The notes under the pieces were generated by a model, which had not been told where the DNA came from, made no database searches, and saw only the letters and a program-made list of their open reading frames with translations. Below, piece by piece: positions 22,690 through 34,079 of a DNA stretch of 64,000 bases. A program made the position numbers and the translations under genes. The stretch's first letter is position 1; each line of letters starts with the position of its first letter. The DNA is from Palaemon carinicauda (Eukaryota > Arthropoda > Malacostraca > Decapoda > Palaemonidae), in contig NC_090739.1 in the NCBI RefSeq assembly GCF_036898095.1, forward strand, positions 69,223,674 through 69,287,673. The letters are read 5' to 3'.

Positions 22690-24912
22690 TGCGCAAAGTG
22701 TTACAGTGTTGCGTCCGAGGGTTCGTCTGTTCGTGCCTGTCGTTCACCTAGTCCGGGACCTCTTGCATGCTCCCAAGCCCAGGGAAGAAGTAATGTCAAA
22801 CGACTTATGGGTTCGAGAGGCCTTGATCAACGAACAGACGTTTTCCCTCTATGGTATCGGGTGTATCTTACCAAGATCTCCCCTACCATAAGACGAGAGA
22901 GACGTTGTTTCTCCTCGTCATCCGAAGGCTTTTCGCATAAAAAACCTGTCACAAGGTTTCGAAGCCCTTAAGCGAAAGTCAGTCCTTTCAGGACAGGTCC
23001 AGCGTCCTGGTTACAACCATTAGGACAGCTCTGACCCTATGCAGTCATCGGATAACTGCTCGCCGCCTAACAAAAGCGTAACACAGACTCCGAGAGTCTT
23101 TTTTTTTTTTTGTAGGCAAAGTGTTGCGGTCACAGACGTTACCCTCGTCTCTTACCACAACCATTTCCGTTGATCCTTAATGGGTTGTATGGCAAGACAT
23201 GCAGTATATGCTTGCCTCCCTTATGGAAGACTATTCTGCCGATTAGTCCGTTGAGTCTAGCCGTTTATCTCATCGATATCCTGGCTTTCAGCCAACCTAA
23301 CGTTTCTTTGTGCTTACTGTTGACGTTGGCGTAGCTTAGTCACGTCAGTCAGGTTGTTTAGAACCACACTCGATGCGGTCTCGTGTGGTTTTTCAGCCGC
23401 ATTTGGACGTTAGGCCACTTGCTGATGCTCCTGTTGACGTTCAAGACGTTCACTAACAATCGGAGTTGACTTGTTTTGACGCTGTGCGTCAACCTCCGCA
23501 TTCTAGAGTTGTTTTGACTGCTCAGTCTAGGCAGTCAAAGCAGTCTCGAGTGGACGCTGTGCGTCCTCACGCACCTGTTGTGGTTGACAGTTCAGTTGTT
23601 GACAGTTCACAGACTGTCAAGCAGTTACATGACGTTGCGTTCTGGTCCGCTACTAATGCACCAGTGAGTGTGGACTCTGTTTGTAAAGCATTGCCACCAC
23701 GGTAGGTCTCTCCCTTGCTTGAGACTCAGCTTTTATCGGACAAGGTTCCTGTAGATGAGGAAGTTGCTGTTCCCCCTCCTACTGATATTCCCTTGAGGAC
23801 TCTGTCAGATGGAGAGGAGCCTAAAGCTGCTTAGCCTCCTATGGACTTTAATTAAATCATGATGATTTTTTTAAGGATCTTTGTCCGGATCTTTTTGTAA
23901 CTGCTGCTCCTCGTTCGCCTAAACGTCAGAGCTTACACTAGGCCTAGCTACTTCGAAGCCGTTGTTTTTAAGCTAGTGCTCTCTCTCTCTCCTAGAGAGC
24001 TTTACGTTGGCTAGGCGACTGGTTTTTCACCAGGAGGAGTTTGGGGGATACAGCCTTTGCTTTCCCTTCTTTTAAACTGGTTTATAGAGCTCGAGTCTGA
24101 TATGACACGAGAGAAGTTCTCGGCTTGGGAGTTCGTGCCTCTGCCCAGATAGACTTCTCAATTCTCGTAGACTCTCCCTGGCGCCTGGCCAGGAGACGCT
24201 CCAAGTTGTTTACAGGTCAACTTCACAGCTGTTTTCGAGCCTTTGAAGTTTTGCTGTACAATTATGTCATGCATAACAAGGCTTTCAGGGATGGTAAGCG
24301 GTACCGCCTCAGTCGCTAACCCCGTCTGTTAACACACCTGCTCCCGTAGACCCTAAATGGGCTTTGCTGCAAGACATGCAGTCCAAGCTTGCGTCCTTGA
24401 TAGAGGACTTTAATGTGGAGAAGGTTGCTACCGAACCTTCTGGCCAACAACCTTCCAACCGGTCGGTTGTGCGCCCTGTTGACGCTGAGGTAACCTACTC
24501 GCGTCTGCCAGTTGAGGTGGTTCCTCCACCGATGCGACCCAGTGTGGGTTGCCAGCCGCACGTTGACGTTAAGCGACGCTCGGAGGTGGTTGTTGACGTT
24601 CAGGACGTTCAACAACCAGCAGAGGTGACTTGTTTTGACGCAGTGCGTCAACCTCAGCAACCCGGTAGGGTGTTGACTGCACAACCCAGACGGTCTAGAC
24701 AGTCTCGGGTTGACGCTGTGCTTCCTCGTGCACCCATGGTTGTTGACAGTTCACAGACTGCAGCAGTTCCATGATGTTGCGTCCGGCTCCGTCACGCATC
24801 CACCAGTGCGACCGGACTCAGCGAGCCAGACGTTGCCGTTTCCTCATCAGTTTTCGGATGAGGAACCCTCTGATGAGGACGTTGCTGAACAACAAGACGA
24901 TCAGCCCCCAGA
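22690..24912 (+). pseudogene. C ORF1 region with a large internal duplication
   Basis: No continuous frame. Readable pieces include DPKWALLQDMQSKLASLIED (about 24350-24410) and TCFDAVRQP...QSRVDAV, the latter found twice (about 23466 and 24625). The related block before the first piece is at about 23170-23220. The two copies are offset by about 1.16-1.18 kb and have diverged, so a segment of ORF1 was duplicated in tandem. The zinc-finger start cannot be recognised with confidence, though an ATG CGC AAA start at 22690 recalls A2. Confidence 0.55.
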
Positions 24913-26000
24913 ATAGATCAAGCCCTGCTATCTATCCAGAAGATGCTGAAGAAGGAACGCTGCTCAGTCAGGCTGTGGATGAGTCTGGTAGGGACGCTGT
25001 CATCCGTGGAACAATTTGTGTCACTAGGAAGACTACACCTCCGTCCTCTTCAATACCATCTAGCTTTTCACTGGAAAAAGGACAAGACGCTAGAAGCGAA
25101 CTCGATCCCGGTTTCCGAAAAGATAAAGTCTTGTCTGACTTGGTGGAAGGACAATATCAACCTAAGAGAGGGTCTTCCCCTGGCTGTTCAGACTCCCAAC
25201 CACGTTCTCTTCTCGGACGCATCGGACGTGGGCTGGGGCGCGACACTAGACGGTCGGGAATGCTCAGGACTGTGGAACTCGAGTCAGAGGAGCATGCATA
25301 TCAACTGCAAGGAGCTGTTGGCAGTACATCTGGCCTTGAAAAGCTTCAAGTCTCTCCTTCGAGGCAAAGTGGTGGAAGTTAACTCGGACATCACCACGGC
25401 CTTGGCGTACATCTCCAAACAAGGAGGTACCCACTCACTGACGATGTACGAGATCGCAAGGGACCTGCTCATCTGGTCAAAAGGTCAAGACATCTCCCTA
25501 GTAACGAAGTTCATCCAAGGCGACTTGAACGTCATAGCAGATTGTCTCAGTCGGAAAGGGCAAGTAATTCCAACCGAATGGACCCTCCACAAGGATGTGT
25601 GCAAGAGACTTTGGGCCACTTGGGTTAAAACCATCCATAGATCTCTTTGCAACCTCGCTGACCAAGAGGCTTCCAATCTATTGCTCTCCAGTCCCGGACC
25701 CAGCAGCAATACATATAGATGCTTTCCTCCTAGATTGGTCACATCTGGATCTCTACGCATTCCCACCGTTCAAGATTGTCAACAAGGTACTGCAGAAGTT
25801 CGCCTCTCACGAAGGGACAAGGTTGACGTTAGTTGCTTCCCTCTGGCCCGCGAGAGAATGGTTCACCGAGATACTTCGATGGTTAGTAGACGTTCCCAGT
25901 AGTCTTCCTCTAAGGGTAGACCTTCTACGTCAGCCACACGTAAAGAAGGTACTCCAAAGCCTCCACGCTCTTCGTCTGACTGCCTTCAGACTATCGAAAG
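24913..26000 (+). pseudogene. C RT thumb, RNase H and post-RNase H domain
   Basis: The frame opens at once with the RT thumb (SLVGTLSS...LGRLHLRPLQ), so the fingers and palm with YLDD are missing. RNase H motifs follow: FSDASDVGWGA, NCKELLAVHLAL, VNSDITTALAYISKQGG and LNVIADCLSR. Near 25600-25635 a frameshift moves reading to another frame that holds the conserved post-RNase H stretch (SIDLFATSL, YCSPVPDP, LYAFPPF, PAREWF, LLRQPHV). This part overlaps the YR start in a different frame. Confidence 0.8.
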
Positions 26001-27049
26001 ACTCTCGAGAGCTAGAGGCTTTTCGAAGGAAGCAGCCAGTGCGATTGCTAGAGCAAGGAGAGCTTCTTCCATTAGAGTCTACCAATCGAAGTGGGAAGTC
26101 TTCCGAGACTGGTGCAAGTCAGTTTCTGTATCCTCGACCAGTACCTCTGTAGCTCAAATAGCTGTTTTTCTCTTATTCCTGAGAAAAGGACGATCCCTTT
26201 CAGCTCCCACTATCAAGGGCTACAGAAGCATGTTGGCATCGGTCTTCCGGCATAGAGGCTTAGATCTTTCCAAACATAAAGATCTGCAAGACCTCCTTAA
26301 GTCTTTTGAGACCACCAAGGAGCGTCGTTTGGCTACCCCTGGATGGAATTTAGACGTGGTACTAAGATTCTTCATGTCAGACAGGTTGGAGCCGTTACAA
26401 TCAGCCTCCCTGAAAGATCTCACTCTTAAGACACTTTTCCTGGTATGCTTAGCCTCGGCTAAAAGAGTCAGTGAGATTCATGCCTTCAGCAAGAACATAG
26501 GATTTTCGTCAGAAAAAGCCACTTGTTCGCTACAACTTGGTTTTCTAGCCAAAAATGAGCTGCCTTCTCGGCCTTGGCCTAAATCTTTCGATATCCCCAG
26601 CTTATCGGAGATCGTAGGCAATGAACTAGAAAGAGTCTTATGCCCTGTTAGAGCTCTTAAGTTCTATCTAAAGCGTACTAAACCTTTACAAGGCCAATCT
26701 GAAGCTTTATGGTGTTCAGTTAAGAAACCATCCTTGCCTTTGTCAAAGAATGCTTGGTCAGACTTTATCAGATTGTTAATACGAGAAGCTCATTCACATC
26801 TGAGTGAGGAAGACCGAACTTTGCTTAAGGTGAAGACGCACGAAGTTAGAGCTGTAACAACTTCCGTGGCCTTTAAGCAAAATATCTCTGCAAAGTATAA
26901 TGGACGCAACCTATTGGAGAAGCAAGTCAGTGTTCGCGTCATTTTACTTGAAAGATGTCCAGTCTCTTTACAAGAACTGCTACACACTGGGACCATTCGT
27001 AGCAGCGAGTGCAGTAGTGGGTGAGGGCTCAACCACTACAATTCCCTAA
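25903..27049 (+). pseudogene. C tyrosine recombinase, nearly intact
   Basis: This is the best-preserved YR of the window. One frame runs open for about 330 codons, through the SAM-like N-terminal domain (RVYQSKWEVFRDWC, IKGYRSML) into the catalytic domain. Catalytic residues: Arg in AKRVSEIH (26464-26466), HEVR (26839-26850) and Tyr in FYLKDV (about 26945). A one-base shift between about 26885 and 26935 separates the Tyr-containing tail, which ends at 27049. Apart from that shift I see no lesion. Confidence 0.85.
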
Positions 27050-27451
27050 TTCCATACCCTTTTAATCTTTCTCTTGAAATGTTTTTATTGTTGTTTTTTT
27101 GGGTTGTCCGGAAGGCTAAGAAGCCTTTCGCATCCTGGTTGATTTGGCGGGTGGTCAAAGTCATTTCTTGAGAGCGCCTAGATTAGGGGTTTTGATGAGG
27201 TCCTGTTGTATGGGTTGCAACCCTTGATACTTCAGATCCTAGGGGTCGATCAGCATCCTAAGAGGATCGCGAGGCTCCGTAAGGAAGACGTACTTAAAAG
27301 GCAGAGTAATTATTCAAGTCGACTTCCTTACCAGGTACCTATTTATTTTGTTTTTGTTATTTTGATAACTTCTAAAATGAAATAAAAACTCTTAGCTCAT
27401 AAAAGTGTAAACATATATTGCTGGTCTCTACCCACCCCCCTGGGTGTGAAT

Positions 27452-27541
27452 CAGCTATATAATCACCGGCTAAGTTATATATTGAAAAATGTTATTTTGA
27501 TAATAAAATAAATTTTTGAATATACTTACCCGGTGATTATA
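27452..27541. repeat. Internal complementary region of C
   Basis: The complement of the left end (AGCTATATAATCACCGGC) is joined to the complement of the right end (AATATACTTACCCGG). Confidence 0.88.
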
Positions 27542-27587
27542 AATTAAAGGACCCTCCCTTCCTCCCCAATAGAGACGCAGTGGGACG

Positions 27588-27781
27588 AGGAGAAAATTGA
27601 GTCTTTGTTTACATTGAGTACTGGGTATCTGGACGACAGATGGCGCTGTTGGGCACACCCGCAACCTGTGTAGCGATCGCTGGCGAGTTTTTACCGTAGA
27701 GTTGTCTGTCAGGCAACAGAGTTGCAGCTATATAATCACCGGGTAAGTATATTCAAAAATTTATTTTATTATCAAAATAAC
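27588..27781. repeat. Right inverted terminal repeat of C
   Basis: The inverted partner of the left repeat, followed by an outer extension ending TATCAAAATAAC. Confidence 0.9.
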
Positions 27782-28230
27782 ATAATTTATATCTATACAT
27801 ACCGAGCTATTTTCTTTTTATAACCCCTTCTCCCCTCTTCAACATATCTTCCTAATTATTGCTTTCCCAAAATTTAGATAACCACCTAATTACTGTGCAA
27901 GAAGGTGAGAACTGCAGGATTACATTATATTGGAGTAAATGGAGAGTGTGGTGTTCTATACTATTACCAAATTATCATTCATTCCTGGCCATATTGTTAA
28001 GAAATTTTTTGTAGAAACTATCGTAAGGAAAGGCTTACGGAAATATTGGACGATTCATTTTGTCTCTCATTCTTATCCCAAGGATCTGTTTTTCGTGCAA
28101 TATACCATTGTAACCGATAGTATTTTGTTTTTTTCCTATTTCATTGTGGGAGAATGCCTGATTGTTGTTTGTTTTCGATTTTGAAACCTGTCGGTCTCTA
28201 TACGTTCAGCACTCTCGTTACTTAACTGTC
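27782..28230. other. Unassigned region
   Basis: AT-rich sequence between element C and the ISXO2-like fragment. An open frame runs through part of it, but nothing is recognisable. Confidence 0.4.
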
Positions 28231-28596
28231 ATGGATCCTCCGGTGCAGGTGTGCAACATATGTCGCTATTCGTATTTTGAGGTGATCGCTCGATTTCATG
28301 GAAGTTATAATGGTACCCCAGAGGTTGTGAATATGTTTCTTAGAGAGCATTCAGTATTACCCATAAGTGTTAAGTGTGCTAAATGTGATTCACCTTTACT
28401 TTTCCGTGAGGATAGGCATTTATGGTACTATACAAAATCAGTAAAAATACCTAAAACGAGGCAAAGACGTATGTGTAATTATAGTGTTAGTGACTATAAG
28501 GGAACCTTTCTTCATGGGTCCCACCTTCCCCCGTGGAAATTAATTTCATTTGTTAATCATTGGTTGCATAAGTTTTGGGACCACCATTTTGTGTAG
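28231..28596 (+). CDS. ISXO2/Merlin-like transposase N-terminal domain, truncated
   Basis: A 121-codon ORF opening MDPPVQVCNICRYS. It resembles the N-terminal half of the ISXO2-like (IS1595/Merlin-type) proteins common in arthropod genomes: a leucine-rich REHSVLP block, a zinc-ribbon-like pair (CAKC... and a later Cys before NYSVSD), KGTFLHGSH and PPWKLISFVNHWLHKF. The DDE catalytic part that should follow is missing; a TTAGG-rich minisatellite begins about ten bases after the stop. It is therefore a fragment or a domesticated domain. The family call is from remembered family pattern, not an alignment. Confidence 0.5.
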   Translation: MDPPVQVCNICRYSYFEVIARFHGSYNGTPEVVNMFLREHSVLPISVKCAKCDSPLLFREDRHLWYYTKSVKIPKTRQRRMCNYSVSDYKGTFLHGSHLPPWKLISFVNHWLHKFWDHHFV

Positions 28597-28605
28597 GGGT
28601 AGGTT

Positions 28606-29025
28606 TAGATAGGTCTAGGGTCTGACTGGGGTCGTTCTAGGTTAGGTTAGGGGGGTTTGTTAGGTTAGCTGGTTTAGTTTAGGGGTAGGTCTAGGGTCTG
28701 TGACTGGGGTCCTTCTAGGTTAGGTTAGGGGGGTTTGTTAGGTTAGCTGGTTTAGTTTAGGGGTAGGTCTAGGGTCTGTGACCAGGGTCCTTCTAGGTTA
28801 GGTTAGTGGGGTTTGTTTGGTTAGGTGGTTTAGATTAGGGGTAGGTTTAGGTAGGTCTAGGGTCTAAGACCGGGGGCCTTCTAGGTTAGGTTAGGGGGGT
28901 TTGTTAGGTTAGCTGGTTTAGTTTAGGGGTAAGTCTAGGGCCTGTGACCGGGGGGCCTTCTAGGTTAGGTTAGGGGGGTTTGTTAAGTTAGCTGGTTTAG
29001 TTTAGGGATAGGTTTAGGGTTTGTG
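28606..29025. repeat. 78-bp minisatellite containing TTAGG words
   Basis: Five units with GGGTTTGTTAGGTTAGCTGG at about 28652, 28730, 28809, 28897 and 28976, spaced 78, 78, 88 and 79 bases. Each unit holds TAGGTTAGGTTAGGGG, close to the arthropod telomere word TTAGG. It is interstitial and degenerate. Confidence 0.88.
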
Positions 29026-29336
29026 ATGAAAGATTAAGGTCTGTGGTATACTTAACAGCTTTCAGGATTTGTTTTCTAACATAAACCATTTTTTTTATTG
29101 CAAATATCATTTGATGCCCCCCCCCAAAAAAAACCCCGGTTCCCACCTGGTGTCCCCCATAATTGTTGGGATAAGTAGGGTCTTTCAGCATTACAACATA
29201 ATATGAAACAAAAACAATAAAAACACAGTTACAAACACTGATTTTTCTGGAAAAACTCTTTGTTTTAACTCCAATTACATAGTAAATCTCTAAGTCAGAT
29301 GGTTTGCGGTCAAAATAAACGTTAAATCCTTTGGAA

Positions 29337-30474
29337 CTACACTATTTCTGATGCAACAAATATATTTTTATTCCAGTTTCCCCATAATGGTTGAAACTGT
29401 AATTTTACCAGAAATTTAATAGACCGTAAGTTTCTGTCCAACAAATTAAGATGAGAATCAGCAGCTGAACACCAGACCGGAGAACAATACTCAAAACAAG
29501 GTAGAATGAAAGAATTAAAACACTTCAGAATAGATTGATCACTGAAAATCTTGTAAGTCTTTCTCAATAAGCCAATTTTTTGTGCAATTGGAGAAGACAC
29601 AGACCTAATGTGTTTCTCAAAAGTAAATTTGCTGTCGAGAATCACAGCTAGAATTTTATAAGTCATACAAATTTAAAGAAACATTATCAATACTGACCGG
29701 ATGTTGAGGAGCCACCATCCTTGACCTACTTACAATCATACTTTGAGTTTTGTTAGGATTCAACTTCATACCCCATAATTTGCACCATGCACTAATTTTA
29801 GCTAAATCTCTATTAAGGGATTCACCAACCCCAGATCTACATTCAGGGGATGGAATTGATGCAAAGAGAGTAGCATCATCTGCATATGCAACAAGCTTGT
29901 TTTCTAGCCCAAACCACATGTCATGTGTATATACTGTAATATGAAAAGTAATGGGCCAAGAACACTACCCTGTGGAACACCGGATATCACATTCCTATAT
30001 TCACTATGGTGCCCATCAACAACAACTCTTTGAGATCTATTACTTAAAAAATCAATAATAATGCTAAGAAACGACCCACTCACTCCCAACTGTTTGAGTT
30101 TGAAAACAAGGGCCTCATGATTAACACGGTCAAAGGCAGCACTAAAATCAAGGCCAATCATACGAACTTCCTGACCACAATCAAGGGATTTCTTTACAGT
30201 ATTGTAGATTGTAAGAAGGGCATCACATGCTCCAAGGCCTTTACGAAAACCAAATTGCAAACTAGGGAGTAAATGATTACCTTCAGCAAACCTATTAAAA
30301 CGTTTTGCCAGAAGACGTTAAAAAAATTTAGATAATATGGGAGTTATGGAAATTGGGAGGTAATCAGTGGGATTTGAGCTACCACAAACACATTTACAGA
30401 GGAGTAACATTACCAATTCTCCAACAAGTGCTAAAAGCTCCTCTTCTTGCTAACTTGCACAAAATAACAGATAA
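29337..30474 (-). pseudogene. LINE reverse transcriptase fragment (Jockey/I-like)
   Basis: Read on the minus strand from 30474: LPISITPILSKFF followed by a stop and RLLAKRFNRF, then QFGFRKGLGACDAL, LDFSAAFDRVNHEAL, GVPQGSVLGPLLF, YADDATLF, and the C-terminal LGVILDSKF-type and LLDRNLRSIKFL wording. These are RT fingers, palm (with catalytic DD) and thumb of a non-LTR retrotransposon. There are at least three frame breaks. The 5' side ends exactly where element A2 starts; the 3' part is lost near 29337. The copy at 60635-61470 is closely related. Confidence 0.85.
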
Positions 30475-30655
30475 TTGTTCCGTAACCGAAATACAAACCA
30501 CGCTACAGTATTTACATTGGGTTTACTTTCAGCATAGCTGAAATTGACGAGCCAATAGATTTTAACGAGGGTTAACGACCCCCGCGCTAGTAAGCGGGGA
30601 TAGGGGAAGGGGTAGCTTGCTACCCCTCCCCCCCACACACCGGTGATTTGTCTCA
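30475..30655. repeat. Left inverted terminal repeat of A2
   Basis: Inverted match to about 37695-37850, including GGGTAGCTTGCTACCCCTCC and CACACACCGGTGATTTGTC. Confidence 0.88.
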
Positions 30656-30724
30656 CTTCACTTTTGGCTCGGACGATGTGCAGACGTGTCGGTCTATCGT
30701 CCTCGTTGTTGACAGCCTTAATCT

Positions 30725-30745
30725 TTTTTCTTTGCTTTTCCTCAG
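30725..30745 (+). promoter_or_regulatory. Possible 3' splice site before A2 ORF1
   Basis: CTTTTTTCTTTGCTTTTCCTCAG is a strong pyrimidine tract plus CAG, 40 bases before the ORF1 ATG. It matches the position of acceptor-like sites in A1, A3, B and D. Confidence 0.35.
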
Positions 30746-32289
30746 CTGTGTGTTTGGAAGTTGGCCTCGCCCTTTGGTATTCATCATGCGCAAGTGCCCT
30801 GGGATCGCCGGCCGCCCTTGCGGTACCTTCATGTCGGCGGTGGATACCGATCCTCACACCCTTTGCCCGCAGTGTCGAGGCCGACGGTGTGACAGGAAAA
30901 ATACGTGCAGTGAGTGTAGGGAGTGGTCTGCCTCCCCGTGGGAGAGGTTTGCCCGCTGGCGTAAGAAGAAGTCCAAGAGAGACCGTTCTCCTTCAGGGGT
31001 TGCCTTGAAGGAGGAAGGCTCTAGGGACTCTTCTTCCGCCGCCTAAACCTCCTCCGAAGCTCCAACTCGTCCGGCCTTTCGTGAGAGGCCTCTGAGTGGT
31101 AGCGCTGACCCTTGTTCTGTTTCCCGAACTCGGGGTGCGGGAGAGGGTGTTGCCTCCCATAGCGGGGCGGCTCCCCCTCCTCCCCCGGGGGAGGATTTTG
31201 ATAACGTTGATAACTGTCTCTAACGATGATCTTTTTCAGCTTTGGGCTTCCTTGGGGCTTAAGGGCTTGCCCTCCAAGGAAGCCCTGTTTGACCTTACCC
31301 AGTTGGGGGTCGCTGTCAAGCAGTCGCCGGTGATAGCAGAGGTAGATCCTCTGTCTATCGTCGACGTCGTGGTGGTAGAGGCTTCCAACGGGTCTGGCCA
31401 AACCTCTGCGGCTCCTGATGTTGCTGACATTTTTGAACATCCTTCCGAACATCCTTCGAAGGGGAAGGTGGGTCCCACGGTCTCTCCTGTGGCTACGTCT
31501 CCCCCTCGGGGGAGCGCTCTGACTGAGACTCCTCTTCGGAGGACCGACGATCCTGATGACCTCCCTCGTGGCCGCCTTCGCCATAAGGCTCGTCGTCCTC
31601 TTCGTCGCAGGGCCCTCCCGTCTCCCTATAAGGGAGTCACAAGAGGCGCCTCTTCGAGTCGTCTCCTCCTCCGTCCTCCGATGAGGATCCTCCTCGCCGG
31701 GAGCAGACTGTCGCAGCTGCGTCCTTAGACCTCTCCAGGGATCGTTCGCGATCTCCTACGCCTGCCAGACCTTCCACCTCCTGCGCAGATAGCCAGCAGA
31801 CTCCTGAACTCGTCAGCCGGCGGGCATTGGTCCCTTCGGGGCAAAGGGATGTCTCCCACGGTGTGGGGGCTTCCCTTGCGCGTCAGGGTTCCCCTGCACG
31901 CCATCCTGCGCGTTCACGCGCAGTAGCGCATAAGCGCTCTCCATCTTTGCAGTCTCCTGACTCCCCTCGCCAGCGCTCTCCTGTGGACAACATACAACCT
32001 CCTGTTCCTGTTATGCGCCCAGCCCGCCAACGGTCACCTGAGCACAAAAGATCTCCTGCTCGTCAGCGCGCACCTGCGCATCCAGTTCCTGACACGGCCC
32101 TGCGCGCCCACGCGCCCTAGATCTCCGGATCTGGACGCGGGCAAGGATTTAACTCCTCCTCGCCCACGCGTTCCTGCTCGTCATCCTTCTCCTGCGCAGC
32201 AACGCGCACGGTCTCCTGCGCGTACATCCAGAGTTCCGGCACGCCCACGCGCCTTCTCTTCCTGAGCCCGTTCGCAAGTGTTCGCCTTT

Positions 32290-32440
32290 GCGCGTCGCGC
32301 CTCTTGCTCCTGTGCAGCAATCTACACGTCTTCCTGCGCGCCAGCGATCTCCAGCGCGTCAGCAATCTCCAACGCGTCAGCGATCTCCAGCACGTCAGCG
32401 ATCTCCTGCGCGTCAGCGCTCCCCTGAGTCCCGGCGATCT
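32290..32440. repeat. 18-bp coding minisatellite (SPARQR)
   Basis: Units near CGATCTCCAGCGCGTCAG, in phase with the ORF1 frame, encode Ser-Pro-Ala-Arg-Gln-Arg repeats. Looser versions extend on both sides from about 31900 to 32640. Confidence 0.8.
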
Positions 32441-32760
32441 CCTGACCGCCCGTGCGCTCCATCGCCTGCGCGCAAGCGCTCTCCTAAGCGTCAGCTCCAT
32501 CTGGATCTTGACAGACATAGGTCTCCTGCGATCAGCTCGCCCACGCGCTATCGTTCGCCGACGTGCCATCGCTCACAAACGCGTCGCAGATCTCCAGGAC
32601 ACCATCGTTCTCCTGCGCCGTACTTTTCTCCTGTGCGCCCTCGCGTTCCTTTGCCAACGCGTTCCCTTGCCAGCGCGCCCGCTCGCCCGCGCGCGATCGC
32701 TCCCGCGCTTGTTCCTCTCCGCGCGACTATGCACCCGCGCTCCAGCAGCCCCTCGCGCGC

Positions 32761-32904
32761 GATCCATTGGAAACTCTCCCGCGCGATCCATTGGAAACTC
32801 TCCCGCGCGATCCATTGGAAACTCCCCCGCGCGATCCATTGGAAACTCCCCCGCGCGATCCATTGGAAACTCCCCCGCGCGATCCATTGGAAACTCCCCC
32901 GCGC
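32761..32904. repeat. 24-bp tandem repeat, six copies
   Basis: GATCCATTGGAAACT-containing units start at 32761, 32785, 32809, 32833, 32857 and 32881. Copies differ by a single T/C change, so the array is young. Read as RDPLETPP or, in another frame, RAIHWKLP. Confidence 0.95.
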
Positions 32905-34079
32905 GAGCGCCAGCGCGACCCCCGTTCTCGTCGGGTTCCGCAGCTCATGGCGGTAGCAGGGACGCGTGTTTCCTGGTCGCAGTCAGGATCACCTCCGCGC
33001 AAGCGCAGGTCTCTCTTGCAGGACAAGGAAGAATCGTCGGAGAGGTCAAGGCAACTTTCTTCCCCTACTTTTTTGCAGGTAGGCCCAGTTGCGTCCACTC
33101 CGAAGGGTCAGGCGATCCCCTTCCCTCCAGCGGGAATTATGGACTCTGTGTCCGTATCTCGGCAGTCCTGGTTTGGTCCTCTGATGCATGCGTTAGTGAA
33201 GGCTATGAAGCTGGCACTCACCGATCTAGGACTCGAGCCAACGACGGCCTCGCCCCCGCTGAAGAGAAGGAGAGGAGTGGACTTCGTGGTGACTTCTCCC
33301 AGGGAGAAGTTGGTTCCTAAGAGGTCCGCCAGGAAGGCTCCATCCCCTTCGCAGTTGTTTTCTCCTTCTCCTGTGGACGAGGCCTTTCCGTCCTCAGGAG
33401 AATCCAGCGAGGCAGCGGTCTCTCCCTCGGCACCAAGGGGGGAGTCTCCTCCTCGTGGAGGGGAATCGTCTCGCGTGGAAGGTACCTTCCAGACCTCTTT
33501 GCTGGATCTTGTATCCCGCCCAGGAGGGAACCCAAGGACTCCAAGACAATTCCAAAGTCCTCTTCTCGAATTCGTCAGGAACCAGCCAGACCCCGGGAGA
33601 ACGTCCACGTGTCTCCCTATGAAGAGCTTCCGGGGACAGGAGACTTAGCTGCCAGTCCGCAGGGAGGAGAGCAGCACGAGTCTGAGCATGCCTTCTGGCA
33701 GGTCTTGGGCCTGATGAGGCTGCTCAACAGGTTCAAGGACCCGTAGATTGCCCCTCGTGAGGGCAAGGACACGGTCCTGAATCAGGTCTATGGAACTCAG
33801 AAGCCCCCAAAGGCCAGTGCGGCCCTGCCCTGGTCCCAGGGGGTGAAGAGTTTGAGCCCCAAGATATGGAATGCACAGCTGAGAGGTGGAGGAAGTCTAG
33901 CCAGGACTCCCTCCTTCAAAGGGCCCTTGCATCTCGGCCCTACAAGCCTCCAGCTCCGCAGCAACATCAGCAGCAGCCTCGCAGGACACCGAAGCAGGCG
34001 CCGGCAGCTAAGAAAGTTATGTCAAAGCCCCAGCCCTTTCCTGCCAAGGACAGGATGGGCGGTAAGTCCTCCAGGGGAG

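Larger units (their letters stand above)
21301..27781 (+). mobile_element. DIRS1-like YR retrotransposon C (RT palm missing)
   Basis: A third family by terminal sequence. The left end (GGTGATTATATAGCTGCAAC) is repeated inverted at the right end, and an internal complementary region lies at 27452-27541. ORF1 is decayed and partly duplicated, the RT catalytic palm is absent, RNase H is partly open and YR is nearly intact. Spacing suggests an internal deletion between ORF1 and the RT thumb. No target duplication is visible. Confidence 0.87.

Noticed and set aside
28606..29025. Telomere
   Set aside because: The TTAGG words are embedded in a 78-base degenerate unit and flanked on both sides by other DNA, so it is interstitial.
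32117..33608. Long minus-strand frames opposite A2 ORF1
   Set aside because: Antisense shadows of GC-rich coding repeats without any domain.
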